A stretch of 64,000 nucleotides of DNA from contig NC_088787.1 in assembly GCF_949628265.1 (NCBI RefSeq), positions 8,112,501-8,176,500 of the forward strand, in the 5' to 3' direction. The notes under the pieces are model-generated. The model was not told the DNA's origin, made no database searches, and worked only from the letters and a program-made list of their open reading frames with translations. Within the stretch, counting starts at the first letter, position 1; each line of letters opens with the position of its first letter. This document shows, piece by piece, positions 47,810 through 61,200 of this stretch. The stretch comes from Cloeon dipterum. Its lineage: Eukaryota; Arthropoda; Insecta; Ephemeroptera; Baetidae. Both the position numbers and the translations under genes were made by a program.

Positions 47810-49603
47810 GACTAACACATTCTATTTTTTTTTTCTACAAAGTTGAACTGTTTTACAAATTTTTACAATTTTATCACATTTTTGGGTGTTACAATTTCCA
47901 AAAATCTTGAGAGCTAAATTCAAATGGTTTAACGGTGAGATTTATATTTTCCCCCACTGTCAAACCAATCAGAATGAATTAGTTAAGATTCTTGGTCATA
48001 GGATGTCGTGACACTCTTTGACTTCTCCGGGCCTTAACTGTAATTGTTCTAAAATCCCCAATTTCACTGGGCTTATTTTTATTATAGAGGTAAAACAATT
48101 TTTTTACGATTTTCCAAATAAAAGCAACTATTTTTAATTTTCCCGGAAAATCGATCCTTATAATTACCGTCAATAAAAAAGTGAGTTCTGATTTTCGACC
48201 GCGTAATAAAAGTCGCGAGGTGGAAATCAATTTAGCAGCGTGATTGGGGCGTGCAGTGGCGTTAAAAGTTGAGCGAGCGCGGTCGGATGGAATCCACTTA
48301 CTGTTAGTATACTCTATAACGCGCGCGCTATCGATTTCCTCGTCTGCTCACCTGGCAAAGCGATTAGATCAGACTGACGAGCCGCAAGAATTTTCCACTA
48401 GCCCACTTTTCCCACTCCGCCCTTGCTCAACCCATGCCTCGCGGGCATACGCATCTCATCCCCCTGCCTGGTCGCGCGCGCAGGGGTGCATAAATATACA
48501 CCCTCTATTTCGAATGGCTGCTGAACATGCAAACACACGCAGCAGCTAGCCGTGAACTTGAACTCGTTTTCTCTACAGCAACACGCAACGCGCGCTTCGA
48601 AAGCTATTTTTTTTGTTTTTTGTTTGTTTTGACGCTCATGCATGTATGGAACGTGTAATTTGTACCCCCTGGTGTAAGTTTTGGCGCTATTTTTAGACAG
48701 GAAGATTGCAAGGTTTTGAAGGGGGAGATTTTCTTTGGCAAATATAAGAGAGACCGAAAGAGGGATGAGTTTTTTTTATTCTGCGAGAATTTTACAGGGC
48801 ACTGAATTGCTGACTTTGTTTAATTTTCTTTTAACTCTCATTGCCATCTATATAAAATTTGTTGTTAAATTTATGACCTCGCATTGAGGCTCTTTGGGTC
48901 ATTTTTGCCATTTAAAATAGAAACAAAAGTTAATAATTAGAATTAATATATTAATTACACTGGAACAAGTCACATGATTTAGTTAACCTCTATAGTTTCT
49001 CAAATTTCACTAACATAAATTGAATTAATATATTATTTAGCCATTTGTAAAACGGAGAAATGAAGTTAAAACAAAGAATGAATTTTTAAACTATTTATAA
49101 AAAAACATTTTTGCACACAAGTAGTCTAAAATTTATAAATTATCATTCTTGATTGCTGCTCGGAAAATCGGAGTACTCTTAAATTAAATTTAATCTGATT
49201 CGTCATTTAAATTTTTCTGACACAATCTCTTTAATTTACTAATTGAAATAAATATAAAAAATAATAAAAATGATGCGGAAAAACGCAAAGATTCAAATTC
49301 AGACAGTCGCTCTATCGAATCTAGAACAATATCAGAATATATTTATTATTTTGATAGCTCCATTTCCTATAAATGACCCAAATCCGAGTGACCGATAAAG
49401 CAGTTGGCCTTCATCACCTACCAAAATGCTTTCTCGTCAATAAATTTCAGAGTGACGAAGCGCCTCTTTTGCTTTATCTCCGAGACAAACAAAAGCCGTC
49501 AGGTGCTTTTAAAAAAGCAAGAGAGCAAGATCAAACACTACACTCTCTCGCCAGCAGGCAAAAAAAAAAAAAATAATAAATCTCGCCTTTTCGATTTTCA
49601 CAG

Positions 49604-51800
49604 ATGTCGGACGAGGCGAAACCAGCAGCAGCAGCAGCCCCGGAAGCGGCCAAAGTGGCCGAGAAAAAGCCGGAGGCCGAAGCAAAGCCAGAAGTTAAGC
49701 CAGAAGCCCAACCAGAGGCCAAGCCGGAGTCCACGTCGGATGCCAAACCGGAGGCCAATGGGGCGGCCAACGGCGCCCAGACGCCCAAGTCGACAGGCGG
49801 CAACAAGTTCAAGGAAAACTTCCGTGCCTTCTCCAAGTTTGGGGACACAAAGAGTGACGGCAAGCTGATTACGCTGTCGCAAAGTGACAAGTGGATGAAG
49901 CAGGCCAGCGTGATCGACAAGAACGGCATCACCACCACCGACACGGGCATCCACTTCAAAAAATTCAAGTGAGAGCCAGAAACACTCGTGAAAAAATTAA
50001 TTCTCCTTTGAACCTTAGATATATTTGCTCTCAGTCTATTTTGAAATTCACTAGTTGCGTAAGCCCTTAGTGTTCAAAGCCATTAACAGATGGCGCCACC
50101 GTATAATTTATTAATAAATTTTATTTCAGGTAATTGCGCTGCGATTTTAGACTCAATCCTGCTGCTGTGCATTCTTTATTTATTATTGTTTTCTTTTGAC
50201 GTGCTGAAAACCAAAATCAGTCCAGTCATTCGCCATAGAAACGTTGGAAACTATTTTATATTATTTAAAAAAATAGTTTTTCGCTATTCTACGGCGATTG
50301 GCTGGACTGATTTTGGTTTTCAGCACGTCAAAAGAAAGCATATTAAGTGAAGAATGCACAGGAGCAGGATTGAGTCTGAAATCGCAGCGGAAGTGCCTTA
50401 AAATTAAATTTATTACGAAATTATACGAAGGCGCCATCTGTTGGCATCTTCGAACACTAAGGGCGTATACAACTGGTGTTATCAAATAATAAAATTATTT
50501 TATGGAAGACTTTTTGCCCGAATTATTGGCCAAATTCTTTTAGAAAAATCAGGGTTTGTTTTAAAAGTCATTTAGAAGATGCAAATAAAAATATCATGGT
50601 TGCCTTTAGGTCGCTGAAAATCAATCTTGCTGATTACGAGAAGTTCATCGCAGAGTTAGCCAAAGCCAAGAAAATGGAAGCTGAAGATATTAAGAAGAAA
50701 ATGGCCGAGTGTGGAGCACCTGGTTTGACCGGAACTGCTGTAAGATCAAATTTTTATTTTATTGAAAGCAAAATAGAAACAATTTTAATAGAAAATCTTA
50801 ATTAAGATATATCATCATTGGCATTTGAGGTCGGTCGAAAATATTTTTATGAAGATATGACGAAGAGCTAGGCAGGTTTTGCTGATATTTGGAAATTAAG
50901 TTAACAGAATATTTGTAAAAAAATAAACTTGAAATAGTTTTTATTTCATTCTGATTTCGTTAAAATGAAAAAAAAACTTGCATTTTTGGCTGAAACTAGG
51001 CTAAATACACATTCTGGCATATGAAAAAGTCAGTGATATATGTATGGAAAAATTACTTTTCATAGTATTGGAACGCCTATTTAAATTGCAATAAACTAAT
51101 TTATTCACTTTTATTTGGCCATCTTCAAATACCTCTCTTACATGCTATCGAAACGGACAAGGCATGACGAATTTTTGTATATTTTAGAAGATGTGTAATG
51201 TTCGGGGGTAGCAATAGCAACGCGTGTCCTGTTCTTGATTTTAACTCCAAATAACTTAAATAAATGTCTACAATTAGAAATGAAACTGAATTTCACATGG
51301 AAAAAATCAATTTTACTGGAAAAAACCGGTCAAAATAATTTCGAGCTAAACAATTCATAAGAAAATCTTAATCTGTGAGAAAAAAATACTAGAAGTTAAA
51401 CTGAATCATGCATGTTATTTCTTAGGACTGCCAGCCGGCTTAGACTGTCTTTTTGACGCTTTTTAGACGCTTTTAGATGGTTTAAATTGCATAATTTGAT
51501 CATCCCGTGACGATTGGATGCTCACAAAAATATGGTTAACTGTCTAAAATTACCAGCCCCATTTTTATAATTAACAGATCTTGAATCATGGCAAGTAATT
51601 GAATTATTTTTCAGTCTGGGTCGAAAGTTCCGAACGCGGTGGATCGACTGACAGATGTTTCTCGCTACACTGGTTCGCACAAGCAGCGCTTCGACGAGAC
51701 GGGCAAGGGCCGCGGCATCGCGGGCCGCAAAGACGTCAAAGACAGTTCGGGATACGTCCAGGGCTACCAGAACAAAGATTCCTACAGCAAAACCCACTGA
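49604..51800 (+). CDS. ringer: Tubulin polymerization-promoting protein (TPPP/p25-alpha; ringmaker)
   Basis: Three coding exons: join(49604-49968, 50610-50739, 51615-51800), 226 residues. The first 60 residues are Ala/Glu/Lys/Pro-rich repeats (KPEAKPE-like) and probably disordered. The p25-alpha core follows: [110 protein letters not shown]. These are the family's most conserved blocks. TPPP proteins bind and bundle microtubules; Drosophila ringmaker controls axon extension and synaptic microtubules. The ATG follows ATTTTCACAG directly, a good splice acceptor, so a 5' UTR intron ends immediately before the start codon and the promoter lies further upstream. Intron 1 carries a foldback transposon. 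AATAAA occurs at 52060. Confidence 0.93.
50062..50465 (+). mobile_element. Foldback MITE with long inverted repeats in TPPP intron 1
   Basis: About 404 bp in which the right half is the reverse complement of the left. The ends are AGCCCTTAGTGTTC and GAACACTAAGGGCG. Inner arms include GACGTGCTGAAAACCAAAAT against ATTTTGGTTTTCAGCACGTC, and AGATGGCGCC against GGCGCCATCT. The outer flanks are TA (50060-50061 and 50466-50467), compatible with a TA target duplication as in Tc1/mariner-type elements. There is no coding capacity. Confidence 0.8.
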
Positions 51801-52059
51801 ACTGCAGGATCGCACTCCTCCGCTTTTTATCGAGCCGTTTTTGCTGTTGATTTCAACTGCTTTGTGATGATTTGTAGAATTGTATTATTCTAATTTGTCG
51901 AAGACTCGCATGAATGTACAAGAACGTTTGCGTTGAAGATACATATACATATTATATATATCCAGAGCCTAAATATTAGGAAGAATGATGTGGAGCCGAA
52001 CGCTATCGGTTGTGAGCACAAACAATTCAAAATAGTCGGTAATTTTCTACTTTGAAACG

Positions 52060-52065
52060 AATAAA
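52060..52065 (+). terminator. Polyadenylation signal of TPPP
   Basis: AATAAA about 260 bp after the stop codon of TPPP. Confidence 0.5.
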
Positions 52066-54217
52066 CTGTAGCTGGACACATATATTGATTACGTAAAATA
52101 GCTCCCAGACGGAAACTTTCGCTGCACCGGTGCAAAATTTTTGTCATTATTCCGCTGTCATGTGTATAAGAAGGAACATTCTCGGAAGCGACGGTCGAAG
52201 TTACCTGAAAAGTTGTGCGTAGGCAGTCCGCGAGACGCGCAAGTCGCGCCGCTTGCCTACCTTTGTCATTTTCTCTCTCTTTACATACCAACTTGTTCTG
52301 CTTGTTTCTTTCGAGCGCTGCACCAGCAGCTTTTAACGCAGTCTGTGCGACTAATTTTTAAATTTTACACCATCCGATGATGCAGTACAAAGAGTTTTTT
52401 CGGCGCGGATTTCTAGTTAGTCGCACAAAAATCAATTTTAGATTATTGTACCTCAAAGACTTGGGAATTTCAGTCGATTATGCACATAAACAAAGACAGC
52501 TATAATTTAAAAATGGAAAGAATTGTAGAAATTTGATTAAATTAAATAAATCAAAGCTAATGTGGACCAAATATAGAAAAAAAGTATCCTAGATGATTTA
52601 ATTTTGACATGCATAATTTTTAGGCTAGTAAAATGAGTTTTTTTTGTTATGCGTATTTATAAATTTCAATTCCTTGATTTTTGCTGTTAATCTTCTTGAT
52701 CTGGATCAAAGGGAATTGAAATAAATCGCATTTTTCTGGCCAAAAACAATGGCTGCTGCCAGGAACATTTTGCTAATAAAACCAGCGTGTTTTAATTGAG
52801 TTTTAAGACGATTTACTGTTTAAAATGAATATGATTTATGAAATATTTTATTTTGAGACGATGACAGTCTAATTATATGAAAGTTTGGTCACCATTTTCC
52901 TCCTTTCAAGACCCTTACGGCGGCCATATCTGCGCAATGCATTTTTTTGTATGTATTTAAAAATATCGGATTTTCGGACTGAAATTCCCAAGTCAAACCC
53001 TACCCATTGTATAAACACAAGTTCTTTTGGTGTTTCAAAATGGAAATAATAAAAAAATGTGAATAAAAAGACACGTACAAGAATAAAAAATAAAAATCGA
53101 CTTTCGATCCGTCAAGAACGAAACCCTCTTTTGTGCGAAAAGTACTACTTTATCGTCAGACTCACTTGGCTGGAGGCGGAAAGGATCCGCTGTGTGTGTG
53201 TGTGTGTGTGTTTGCCGAGCGTGGAGGGGCGCATGATCGAACAGGTGCTCGTGGGGGCGGCGCGGGGGTGGCGGCGGTGGAGGCGGAGGCAGCAGCTTCA
53301 ACCCCGTTATTGATTGCGCGGCAGCACCTCGGTCGGCACTCTCGCTCCTCTGCTCGGCTCGGCCGGCCCTTCTTCACGCCAGCACGCTGCTTCACACCGC
53401 TCTCAGGTACACCCCCACGCACCCTGAGTGTACCCTGATCCAAGGTCGATTATAGGATGACAGCAGTAAAGTGTTGATTTTTTTCAGTAAATTATATAAT
53501 TGATTTAATTCAATGGCAGGGATTCTTTAAATTAATAATTATCTGATTATGAGTGCGACATTTTTATTTATTCATGTTTTCAAAATTTCTGCTCGGCGTT
53601 AAAAAGTCGTCACGCCGTCTTGCTTCCGGCCGAAAAGGTCAGGCGGCGAGGCGAGATCGATTTTGTTTTGTGTTACAATGAAGGAGGCAGAGGCACATTA
53701 CGCCGCCCCGCAGATTACAATTTTCGCCTGCGTTATATATGTACACATTTCTTTGCTTTTTCTGCACTCGCGTCACGAACTTCTCTCTTTTCCTTCACTT
53801 CATCGCTCGCACTCTCAGTATTTTATTTTTTATTTTTACTTCCAACCCCGTGGAGAGAGGAACGCGGATTAACGTGCTGCATTCTTCATCCGCCGGCGTC
53901 GACGAGCATTTTTCCTGCTTGCTCGACATCTACACGTAAAACACTTTACAATCAAGCAGTGTCCACAAAAGCTAATCGATTCTGGTCGGAGTACACGACG
54001 AGCCTTTGACAACTAGCCCGCATGTGCATGTATCAAAGGCAATAAAAAAAAAAAATATGCAAATTGAAACAGGATTTTTCGTGTTTGCTCGTTTCAGTGC
54101 GAAATGAGAGGGCAGAAGTAAATCAGGTTGAAGAAGGGATTGACCACCGCCGCCGGCCTCGAGCAAATCACTTTTTATTTTTAGTTTTTGCTGATATTCG
54201 AATTTGATAAAAAAAAA
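52066..54217. other. Upstream region and probable 5' UTR exon of the SLC6 gene
   Basis: No coding gene is supported. 53190-53440 is strongly GC/CpG-rich with a GT microsatellite (53191-53212) and a polypurine stretch. Near 53407 an exon-like end CTCTCAG is followed by GTACAC. This is the likely promoter and non-coding first exon of the SLC6 gene, by inference. Open frames at 53620-54009 look accidental. Confidence 0.4.
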
Positions 54218-57200
54218 ATGGCGAATGTGGCGCATCTGGTGCGAAGGCAGAGTTCGCGCGACCTCAACCCTCAAAGGTCGCTCGACAGGGTGGAGCTCAA
54301 GGACATGAGAGGCAGACTCGTGCGTCAGCAGACAGGCAACGCGGTCAATTACGGCACCACCAACGCCGCCTTCGAGGACACCAGCCCCAACACGCTGGCT
54401 TCCGTCACAGAGGTATTTTTTGCACAAACTTTTTGGACTCTTCGTAATTTTAATTAATAAAATAGGACTGTCCAAAGACTGGGGAAACCAAATTTATAGA
54501 ACACAAATTTAAAGATCAAACTTTTTCAAAAGGGTTGAAATAAAGTTGAATATTTATTGTGTCGAGCCTGGAAAAATAAACAGCAGTTTGAACCAATTCA
54601 ACCCTCTTGAGCTAGAAAATGTATGTTAAGTGGAAAAAATAAGTCAGTGGTCTTTCACTCGGGTTATTTTTTGTCTCTCAGACACGTGCTGGAATTTTCC
54701 CCTTTTATAAAATCAGAGCAGTCGATGAAAATATCTTTTCGAATTCCAAGAAAAACATCTTATCATTAAAAGTTTAATCCGTAATGCACGCAAAACACAA
54801 TTAACTCAAGGCTGTGAATGATTTTATTCACTGTTTCAATTTTAATTTCGGAAAGTTGTATGTTTTGTCTGAGGTTGTGAGAGCAGAATCGTTGCTCATT
54901 AATGTTATAAAACTCGAACTCTTTCGAAAGGTGTTTTATAGATGGTTATATAAATCACGAGTTGCTATAGTCAGATTACAGACCTATTAATGTTCTTTCT
55001 CTTTTAGCAACGATGGATTGAGTTCTGGGATTTTTATAATGGTTGTTGAATTAAAACATCTAACCCGAAAAAAAATATTTTTTATTCTAGTTCAAGCTAT
55101 TCAAAAGCAATAATTATAATTCCAAAATAAATTTTAATTATAAAACTCTTAAAAATAAAACCAACGACTAACTCTATTATTTTTTTAAAGAGAGAAAAGA
55201 TAGATTTAAAGTTCAAAGCTCAGTTTTCTAATGGTATAAAGTTTGCGGCATTTTTAGTAGTTTAATATTTTGAAAATGCAAAAATAAAAATCAACAAATT
55301 TTGGATGGAAAACAAGTCTCTGATTTGCATTTATAAACACATTTCCTTGCTTGATTTGCTTCTTTTTATAGAGAGGTGAAAATCTCACGTTTCTTTTTAT
55401 TCAGAGAAACGTGCAAAAATATTCAGTGATGTCTATTGAAGCGGGTTAGCGTGTGGTTTTGATTCGATCAGTAGGACCAAGAGAAAGGCTGTATTTGTGT
55501 TCAATCGGAAGCTTTCAACCTTGCCGGAGCTCTCTCGGGCAACGTGCACACAAATGTATGTTTGAACAGGAGCTCAAGTGCATCCGAGGCTAACAGATCA
55601 AAGGCCCGCCGTTTCCCCACACTATTGAGTTCGCGCTTTTTTCTTTTTTCCCTATACGATCGAATAAATTATTATTATTTGCATCTCTCCAAATTTGATT
55701 TATTTTTATTTCGTGATTTTCAGGCGACGGTGAAAGACGTGCGGGACGCGATCGAGGGCAAGGACGAGAAGAAGACCTTTTGCCCAGAGAGCGGTGGCGA
55801 AGGCGAGGAACGAGAGTCGTGGGACAGCAAACTGACGTTTCTGCTGGCCACGGTGGGCTACGCCGTCGGCCTCGGCAACGTCTGGCGCTTCCCTTACCTC
55901 GCACAGAAGAACGGCGGAGGTGTGCATTAATTAAAAGTGCAAATTAATTCCTCAAATCCTATATATTATTATTGTTTTAATTAAAACAATGTGTTTAAAT
56001 TAATAATAATTTAGGAAAATTACTTATTATGAATTTTTTGTATCTTTACTTAAAAGTAATAAAAATAATTTAGTTTTTAATTAAATATAATTAGTCAAAT
56101 TCTCTTGTTTGAGCAAATAATTTAGAAATTTAGCTGATTCTGTGACCAATTAAAGTATTGTCAAAATTGACGGTATCTTTATGCGTTGTTTTTTTTTATA
56201 TAAATTGAATAGTTAATTATTAATATGAATGGCATACATTTTAAATGCCGTATCAATTTTGAATTGTTTCAGGCGCTTTTCTCATCCCCTACTTCATCAT
56301 GCTGCTGATCGAAGGGATGCCTATTTTCTACCTGGAGCTGGCGATCGGACAGCGGCTGCGGAAGGGCGCCATCGGTGTCTGGAGCCAGGTGTCGCCGTAC
56401 CTGGCCGGCATCGGCATCAGCAGCGCCGTCGTCTCTTTCAACGTCGCGCTTTACTACAACACCATCATCGCCTGGTGTCTCTTCTACTTCGTCCAGGTAC
56501 AACATAAAAATAAAAAAGACGAGGCTCTTGCTGTTGGTCAAGAAAAGTGCTGAAAGCTTTTACTGCAGTAAACCTCAATTAAACATGATTGTTTACTTCA
56601 TTGTTTTGTAATACATAAATTTATGTTTTATCCGATAAAAATATCAGTTCAAATTGAAAGTAAAATTTAGAAACAATTTTTCTGAGTTGTTGATTTTTAT
56701 AATACAGAATTGCAAATTATTTCTACCAGAAACTTTGAAATTTATTAATTTTAATATAATTTAATCTGACCTATGTAAATGAAACAGACATAAACTCGAT
56801 TATTTTTCTAATCATGGATTTCAAATTTAAAAACTTCAAGGTTTGAGCTTTTTTCCTCCTTGTTTAGAGTTTCCAGGCCCAGCTGCCGTGGGCCGAGTGT
56901 CCCAACAAGTACTACTCGAACGGCTCCTACGAAATGGAGCCTGAGTGCGCGGTAAGTACCAAATTTGCACGCATGCACTAAGACGACAGCCTCTGAAAAT
57001 TGACTGTTAATAAATAAGTAGGAAACTTAGCACTTGAGTAGGTAACTGCACAACATTTTTAGAATTTTCTTAAAATTTAAAGAGCATGACATCCAGAAGT
57101 AGGCGTAAACCAGATAATTTGGACCACTATGCCTCCTAAATTGTTTAAATTGATTCAAGAGAACAATTTTTTGCAAAAATTACTCGTATTTTCTTTAAAA

Positions 57201-60200
57201 ATCACTTCGAAAAATTTATCTGTTAAAATTAAAAGCTTTCAATTCTGTTTAAAACATTTTTCTGCTCCGTGAGTGAGAGTTTTGGAAAGGTTTTAAATCT
57301 TTCGGAGAAGATAAAAAGAAATTTAAAAAATGAAACGTTGCAAAATCATGAGCTAAATTTCTAAATATGTAAAATTGATCTAATTTAAATCTTACTAAAA
57401 AAGAGCTTTAGAGTTGTTTTGTTATAACTAATTTGGGTTTTGTGCTCATATTGATGAAAATTCGGGAGGGTTTTGACACTATCAGGCTGTGTTTGCTCAT
57501 ATTTCTTAGTAACTTTCCTTTGCTAATAGTTCACATATATGCACGAAGTAGCGATTTTCGTACACTGTTTCTGACTTAAAAAAGAGCTCTTAGCAGATCA
57601 AAATCAAATGGATCTCAATGGTTTGGGCCAGTAACATGAGAGCTGCGGAATTTTTCTGGGTTTTCCCCAATGAGGCTATTAAGATGAGGAATTTTCACGA
57701 GTTATTCGCTATCAGGGTGTCGCCCATCTCGAACTAGTTAAACCGTCGAAAAAAAGAGTTAAAATCTCAAACACAACGCAATTTTTAGGTGTTTGTCAGG
57801 CTTCTCAAAGCAATTTGTCCCGAGGACAGTTTAAAACATCTCTTAAATGGCATCTTAAAGTAAATCAGATCATTATCTAAAATTCCCAACCCAGCTACGT
57901 CTCCAATTTGTCAAGTTTTCAAATTTCTTATTTTAGAAGAGCAGTCCGACGCAGTATTTCTGGTACAGGACGACGCTGCAGGTGTCGGACGACATCAACT
58001 CGCCGGAACACTTCAACTACAAAATCGTATTCGCTCTGGTGATCGCCTGGATTCTGGTCTACATGTGCATGATCAAAGGGATCGCGTCTTCGGGAAAGGT
58101 GAGCGCGAGTGTTTAGCGTGCAAACGCGAATAACGCGGCGCCGCGCGAACAATTACTCCCGTTTGCTAAGCAGTAACATGATCCTCAAATTTGTTGCGCA
58201 CGCTAAAACAGGTGCGAAAGCTTTTATTTGATGTCGAATTTGTTCGCAGGTCGTGTACGTGACGGCAACGTTTCCATATATCGTGCTAATCATCTTCTTC
58301 TTTCGCGGAGTCACGCTAAAAGGCATGTCGGACGGCCTGATGCATCTTTTTAAGCCAAAGGTACGCTTCTTTTCTCAATTAATTTCACTCTCTTTTGGAA
58401 AAAGGATACTAAAGGTCTAAAACTCACTCATTTAATTCATGGATATTTTCAGAAATGCTTACAAAACTTTTAATGATATTTTTACGGTCAATAAGAGCAA
58501 AAGCTAAGGATTTTATATATACATTGATTGACAATAATTAAGTGTTTATATATTTAGAAAAATATTTTAATTACAATTTTTGACAAAACATAGTTAGATT
58601 AAAAATTTTAAAGTTTATTCAATACAAAATATTAGATAATTTGATTTAATATACACATATTTTTTTCAAATTACTTGAAAAAGAAATATGATTTTTAATT
58701 TTATATCAAAATCTAAGTAATTATAAACACAAACAACTTAAATTTAATATTATCAAGCAAATTTACAGATTTTTAATCCTTTACAAACAGAATAAATAGA
58801 CTGCTTCATTAAAAAAAATCAATTTGGACTACATTTGCCATACAAAGCAATTTTTTCTGCTCTATGACCAATCAATAAAATAAATGCCCTCTTTTACGCT
58901 ATTAAAAACTGATTTTTTCCGGTAATATAAATCTCGCTTGCTATTTTCAGTGGTGGCAGCTGACCGATCCAGTTGTATGGCTGGAAGCGGGCACCCAGAT
59001 ATTTTTCTCACTGGGTCTGGCATTTGGCGGATTAATCGCCTTCTCATCGTACAACCCGGTGAACAACAACTGCTACCGGGACGCGATTCTGGTGTCGCTG
59101 ACCAATTGTTTCACCTCCATGTTTGCCGGCATCGTCGTCTTCTCGATTATCGGCTTCAAGGCACACATGGCCTTCGACAAGTGTCTCGAGGAGCGAAACG
59201 CAACCATTCTGTCCGCCATGAGCAACGGCACTTCGTATGCGCTCGCTAACTTCCAAACGCCTGAATGCGACCTCCAGAAGGAACTGGACAATGTGAGAGA
59301 CTATTTGAAAATGAATAAAAATAGGGATGATTTATTCTTTTTTAGCAAAATTCTGGAGATAAAAAAATTGTTTTAAGAAAATCATAATTGAAAATGTGAT
59401 CAGCTGTCCAAAATTTTGATGATTTTATGCTGGAAATTAATTTAAAAATCCGTAAAATTCTTGATTTCGAGCATATTTACCTCTTAAAATTTCTAAATTT
59501 ATTTTCTTTAGCAAGGACACGTTAAATTTCCCGATCTTTTTCAATTTTAATGAACACACTTCGTTGGTAATCAATTTTCCAGACCGCATCCGGCACAGGC
59601 CTCGCGTTCATAATTTTCACGGAGGCGATCAACCAGTTTCCCGGAGCCCAATTCTGGGCCGTCCTCTTTTTCCTGATGTTGTTCACCCTGGGCATCGACT
59701 CTCAGTTCGGCACCCTGGAAGGCGTCGTCACCTCCATCGTGGACATGAAGCTGTTTCCCAACCTGCGCAAGGAGATCCTGACAGGTAAGGAAATTTTATT
59801 GTTTTTTTTTCTTATGATCGTTGAAATTTGCTCTTCAGGGAGTATCTGCCTGGTTTGCTGTCTGATTTCGATGGGATTCGCTCATAGCGCTGGTAGCTAT
59901 GTGTTCGTCCTATTCGACAACTTCAGCGGAAACTTTCCCCTGCTGATCATCGCGTTTTGCGAGTGCATCGGCGTATCCTACGTCTACGGATTGCGAAGGT
60001 GAGCTTCAAATTCTTCTCTTTTATTTGAGGGGGGAAGGTATGCATCGTTAGTTTATATTTTTTAATTTAAAAAAAGGTAAAATCCAACCACAAGTGCTTC
60101 AGGATAAAGACGATAGAGATTAGAAAATCTCAAAATCCGATAGAGTACTCGCAATTGTTTGATGTTTTTCAGTTTTTCCTTTGTTGACTATGTTAATTAT

Positions 60201-61200
60201 AGCGAGCATTTGATTGAAAAATTTGCCCCATTAACAAAGACCGTCTTTGACGAAGTTTCTGAGCATACCAATCGATTCTTGAGGGTCGAAATTGGTAAAG
60301 TGGATATTTTTTCCGACCATAAAGTCCAGCGCGACGTGCGAAATATTTTTCCCGCCAAAACAATATGAACGTATATGCGAGAACTGCGCATGCGTCAGGG
60401 CTGATTTGAGCACTTGCAGAGAGACCATCATTACGAATGACTTCTTTGTTAAATCCAGCCAGCTCTCACGCATGCGCAGCTCTCGCATATACGTTCATAT
60501 TGTTTTGGCGGGAAAAAAGTTCGCAAAAATATCCACTCTACCTAATTCGACCCTCAAGAATCGATTGGTGTGCTCAGAATCTTTGTCAAAGATGGTCTTA
60601 AACCAAACGAAAATTTTCCCAACTGATTATCATATAGTAAAGACTGATAGCTGGCGCGAAATTTGTTGATTTAATCTGAATCAGAACTTCAACTATATCT
60701 CATTTCAATATGTGTTGCAATTTCTTCCTGATAGATTCGCGGACGACATAGAAAAGATGACGGGTCACCGGCCAGGCCTGTACTGGCTGATCTGCTGGAA
60801 GTACCTGTCGCCTTTGGCCATGATATCAATCATGGTGGCGACATTCGTGCAGATCGCGATGGACGGCAGCGGCTACGACGCGTGGGTGTCCTCGGAGGGA
60901 ACTTCCGAGCGGCGCAACTGGCCCACGTGGGCGCTCGTGCTAATCTTCACGCTGATCCTGATGTCGGTGCTGTGGATTCCGGTGGTGGCCGTCTGCAGGG
61001 CGTTCGGCATCATCATCATCGAGGACGAGGAGAAGGCCTGGTTCCCTGGCTCTGAGCTGGCAGAGTTCCACGGACTCACCCACCACGAAGCCACGCCGAC
61101 CGAGAAATTTCTCTTCGGTTTCAGGGACGATGGCTCCGAGGGCATCTGCTGCCCCACCGGTGGCAACTATGAGCAAGAGGAGGAGGAGGATGATGACTAG
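54218..61200 (+). CDS. SLC6 sodium-dependent amino-acid/neurotransmitter-type transporter (NTT4/B0AT group, bloated-tubules-like)
   Basis: Ten exons: join(54218-54412, 55724-55919, 56273-56496, 56868-56951, 57937-58098, 58250-58360, 58951-59292, 59583-59784, 59839-59998, 60735-61200), 713 residues with agreeing phases. SLC6 proteins have 12 membrane helices and import solutes with sodium. The TM1 signature [20 protein letters not shown] is intact, as are [20 protein letters not shown] (TM2), [19 protein letters not shown] (TM3) and [18 protein letters not shown] (TM6). [18 protein letters not shown] (TM8) carries the sodium site. The [12 protein letters not shown] segment with a short extracellular loop is typical of SLC6A15/A17 and Drosophila bloated tubules, rather than the monoamine carriers, which have an Asp in TM1. 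N-glycosylation-type sequons occur in the loops ([18 protein letters not shown]). The tail ends in an acidic run. Intron 9 holds a foldback element. The exact ortholog (blot or another insect NTT4-like gene) is unsettled. Confidence 0.93.
60230..60605 (+). mobile_element. Foldback element in SLC6 intron 9
   Basis: Two arms of about 145-165 bp (about 60237-60403 and 60458-60600) are inverted copies. AATCGATTCTTGAGGGTCGA pairs with TCGACCCTCAAGAATCGATT-like sequence, and CCGCCAAAACAATATGAACG pairs with CGTTCATATTGTTTTGGCGG. The spacer is about 55 bp. The left arm has an extra segment of about 25 bp. No target duplication is clear. Confidence 0.75.

Larger units (their letters stand above)
42250..49603. 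other. Long upstream/5' region of TPPP, rich in MITE copies
   Basis: There is no protein-coding gene I can support over 7.3 kb. It holds two complete and at least three decayed copies of the TTAA MITE family. A GC-rich block at about 44450-44670 ends in CAGGTGCCAG then GTACGG, and a second CpG-rich block lies at about 48240-48600 with an ATAAATATA box near 48491. Either could contain a promoter and non-coding first exon of TPPP, whose coding exon begins right after a splice acceptor. A GT microsatellite lies at 44860-44880. Confidence 0.45.

Noticed and set aside
53620-54009. 129-codon plus-strand frame upstream of the SLC6 gene
   Set aside because: The composition is irregular, no homologous motif is visible, and it probably lies in the 5' UTR or intron of the SLC6 gene.
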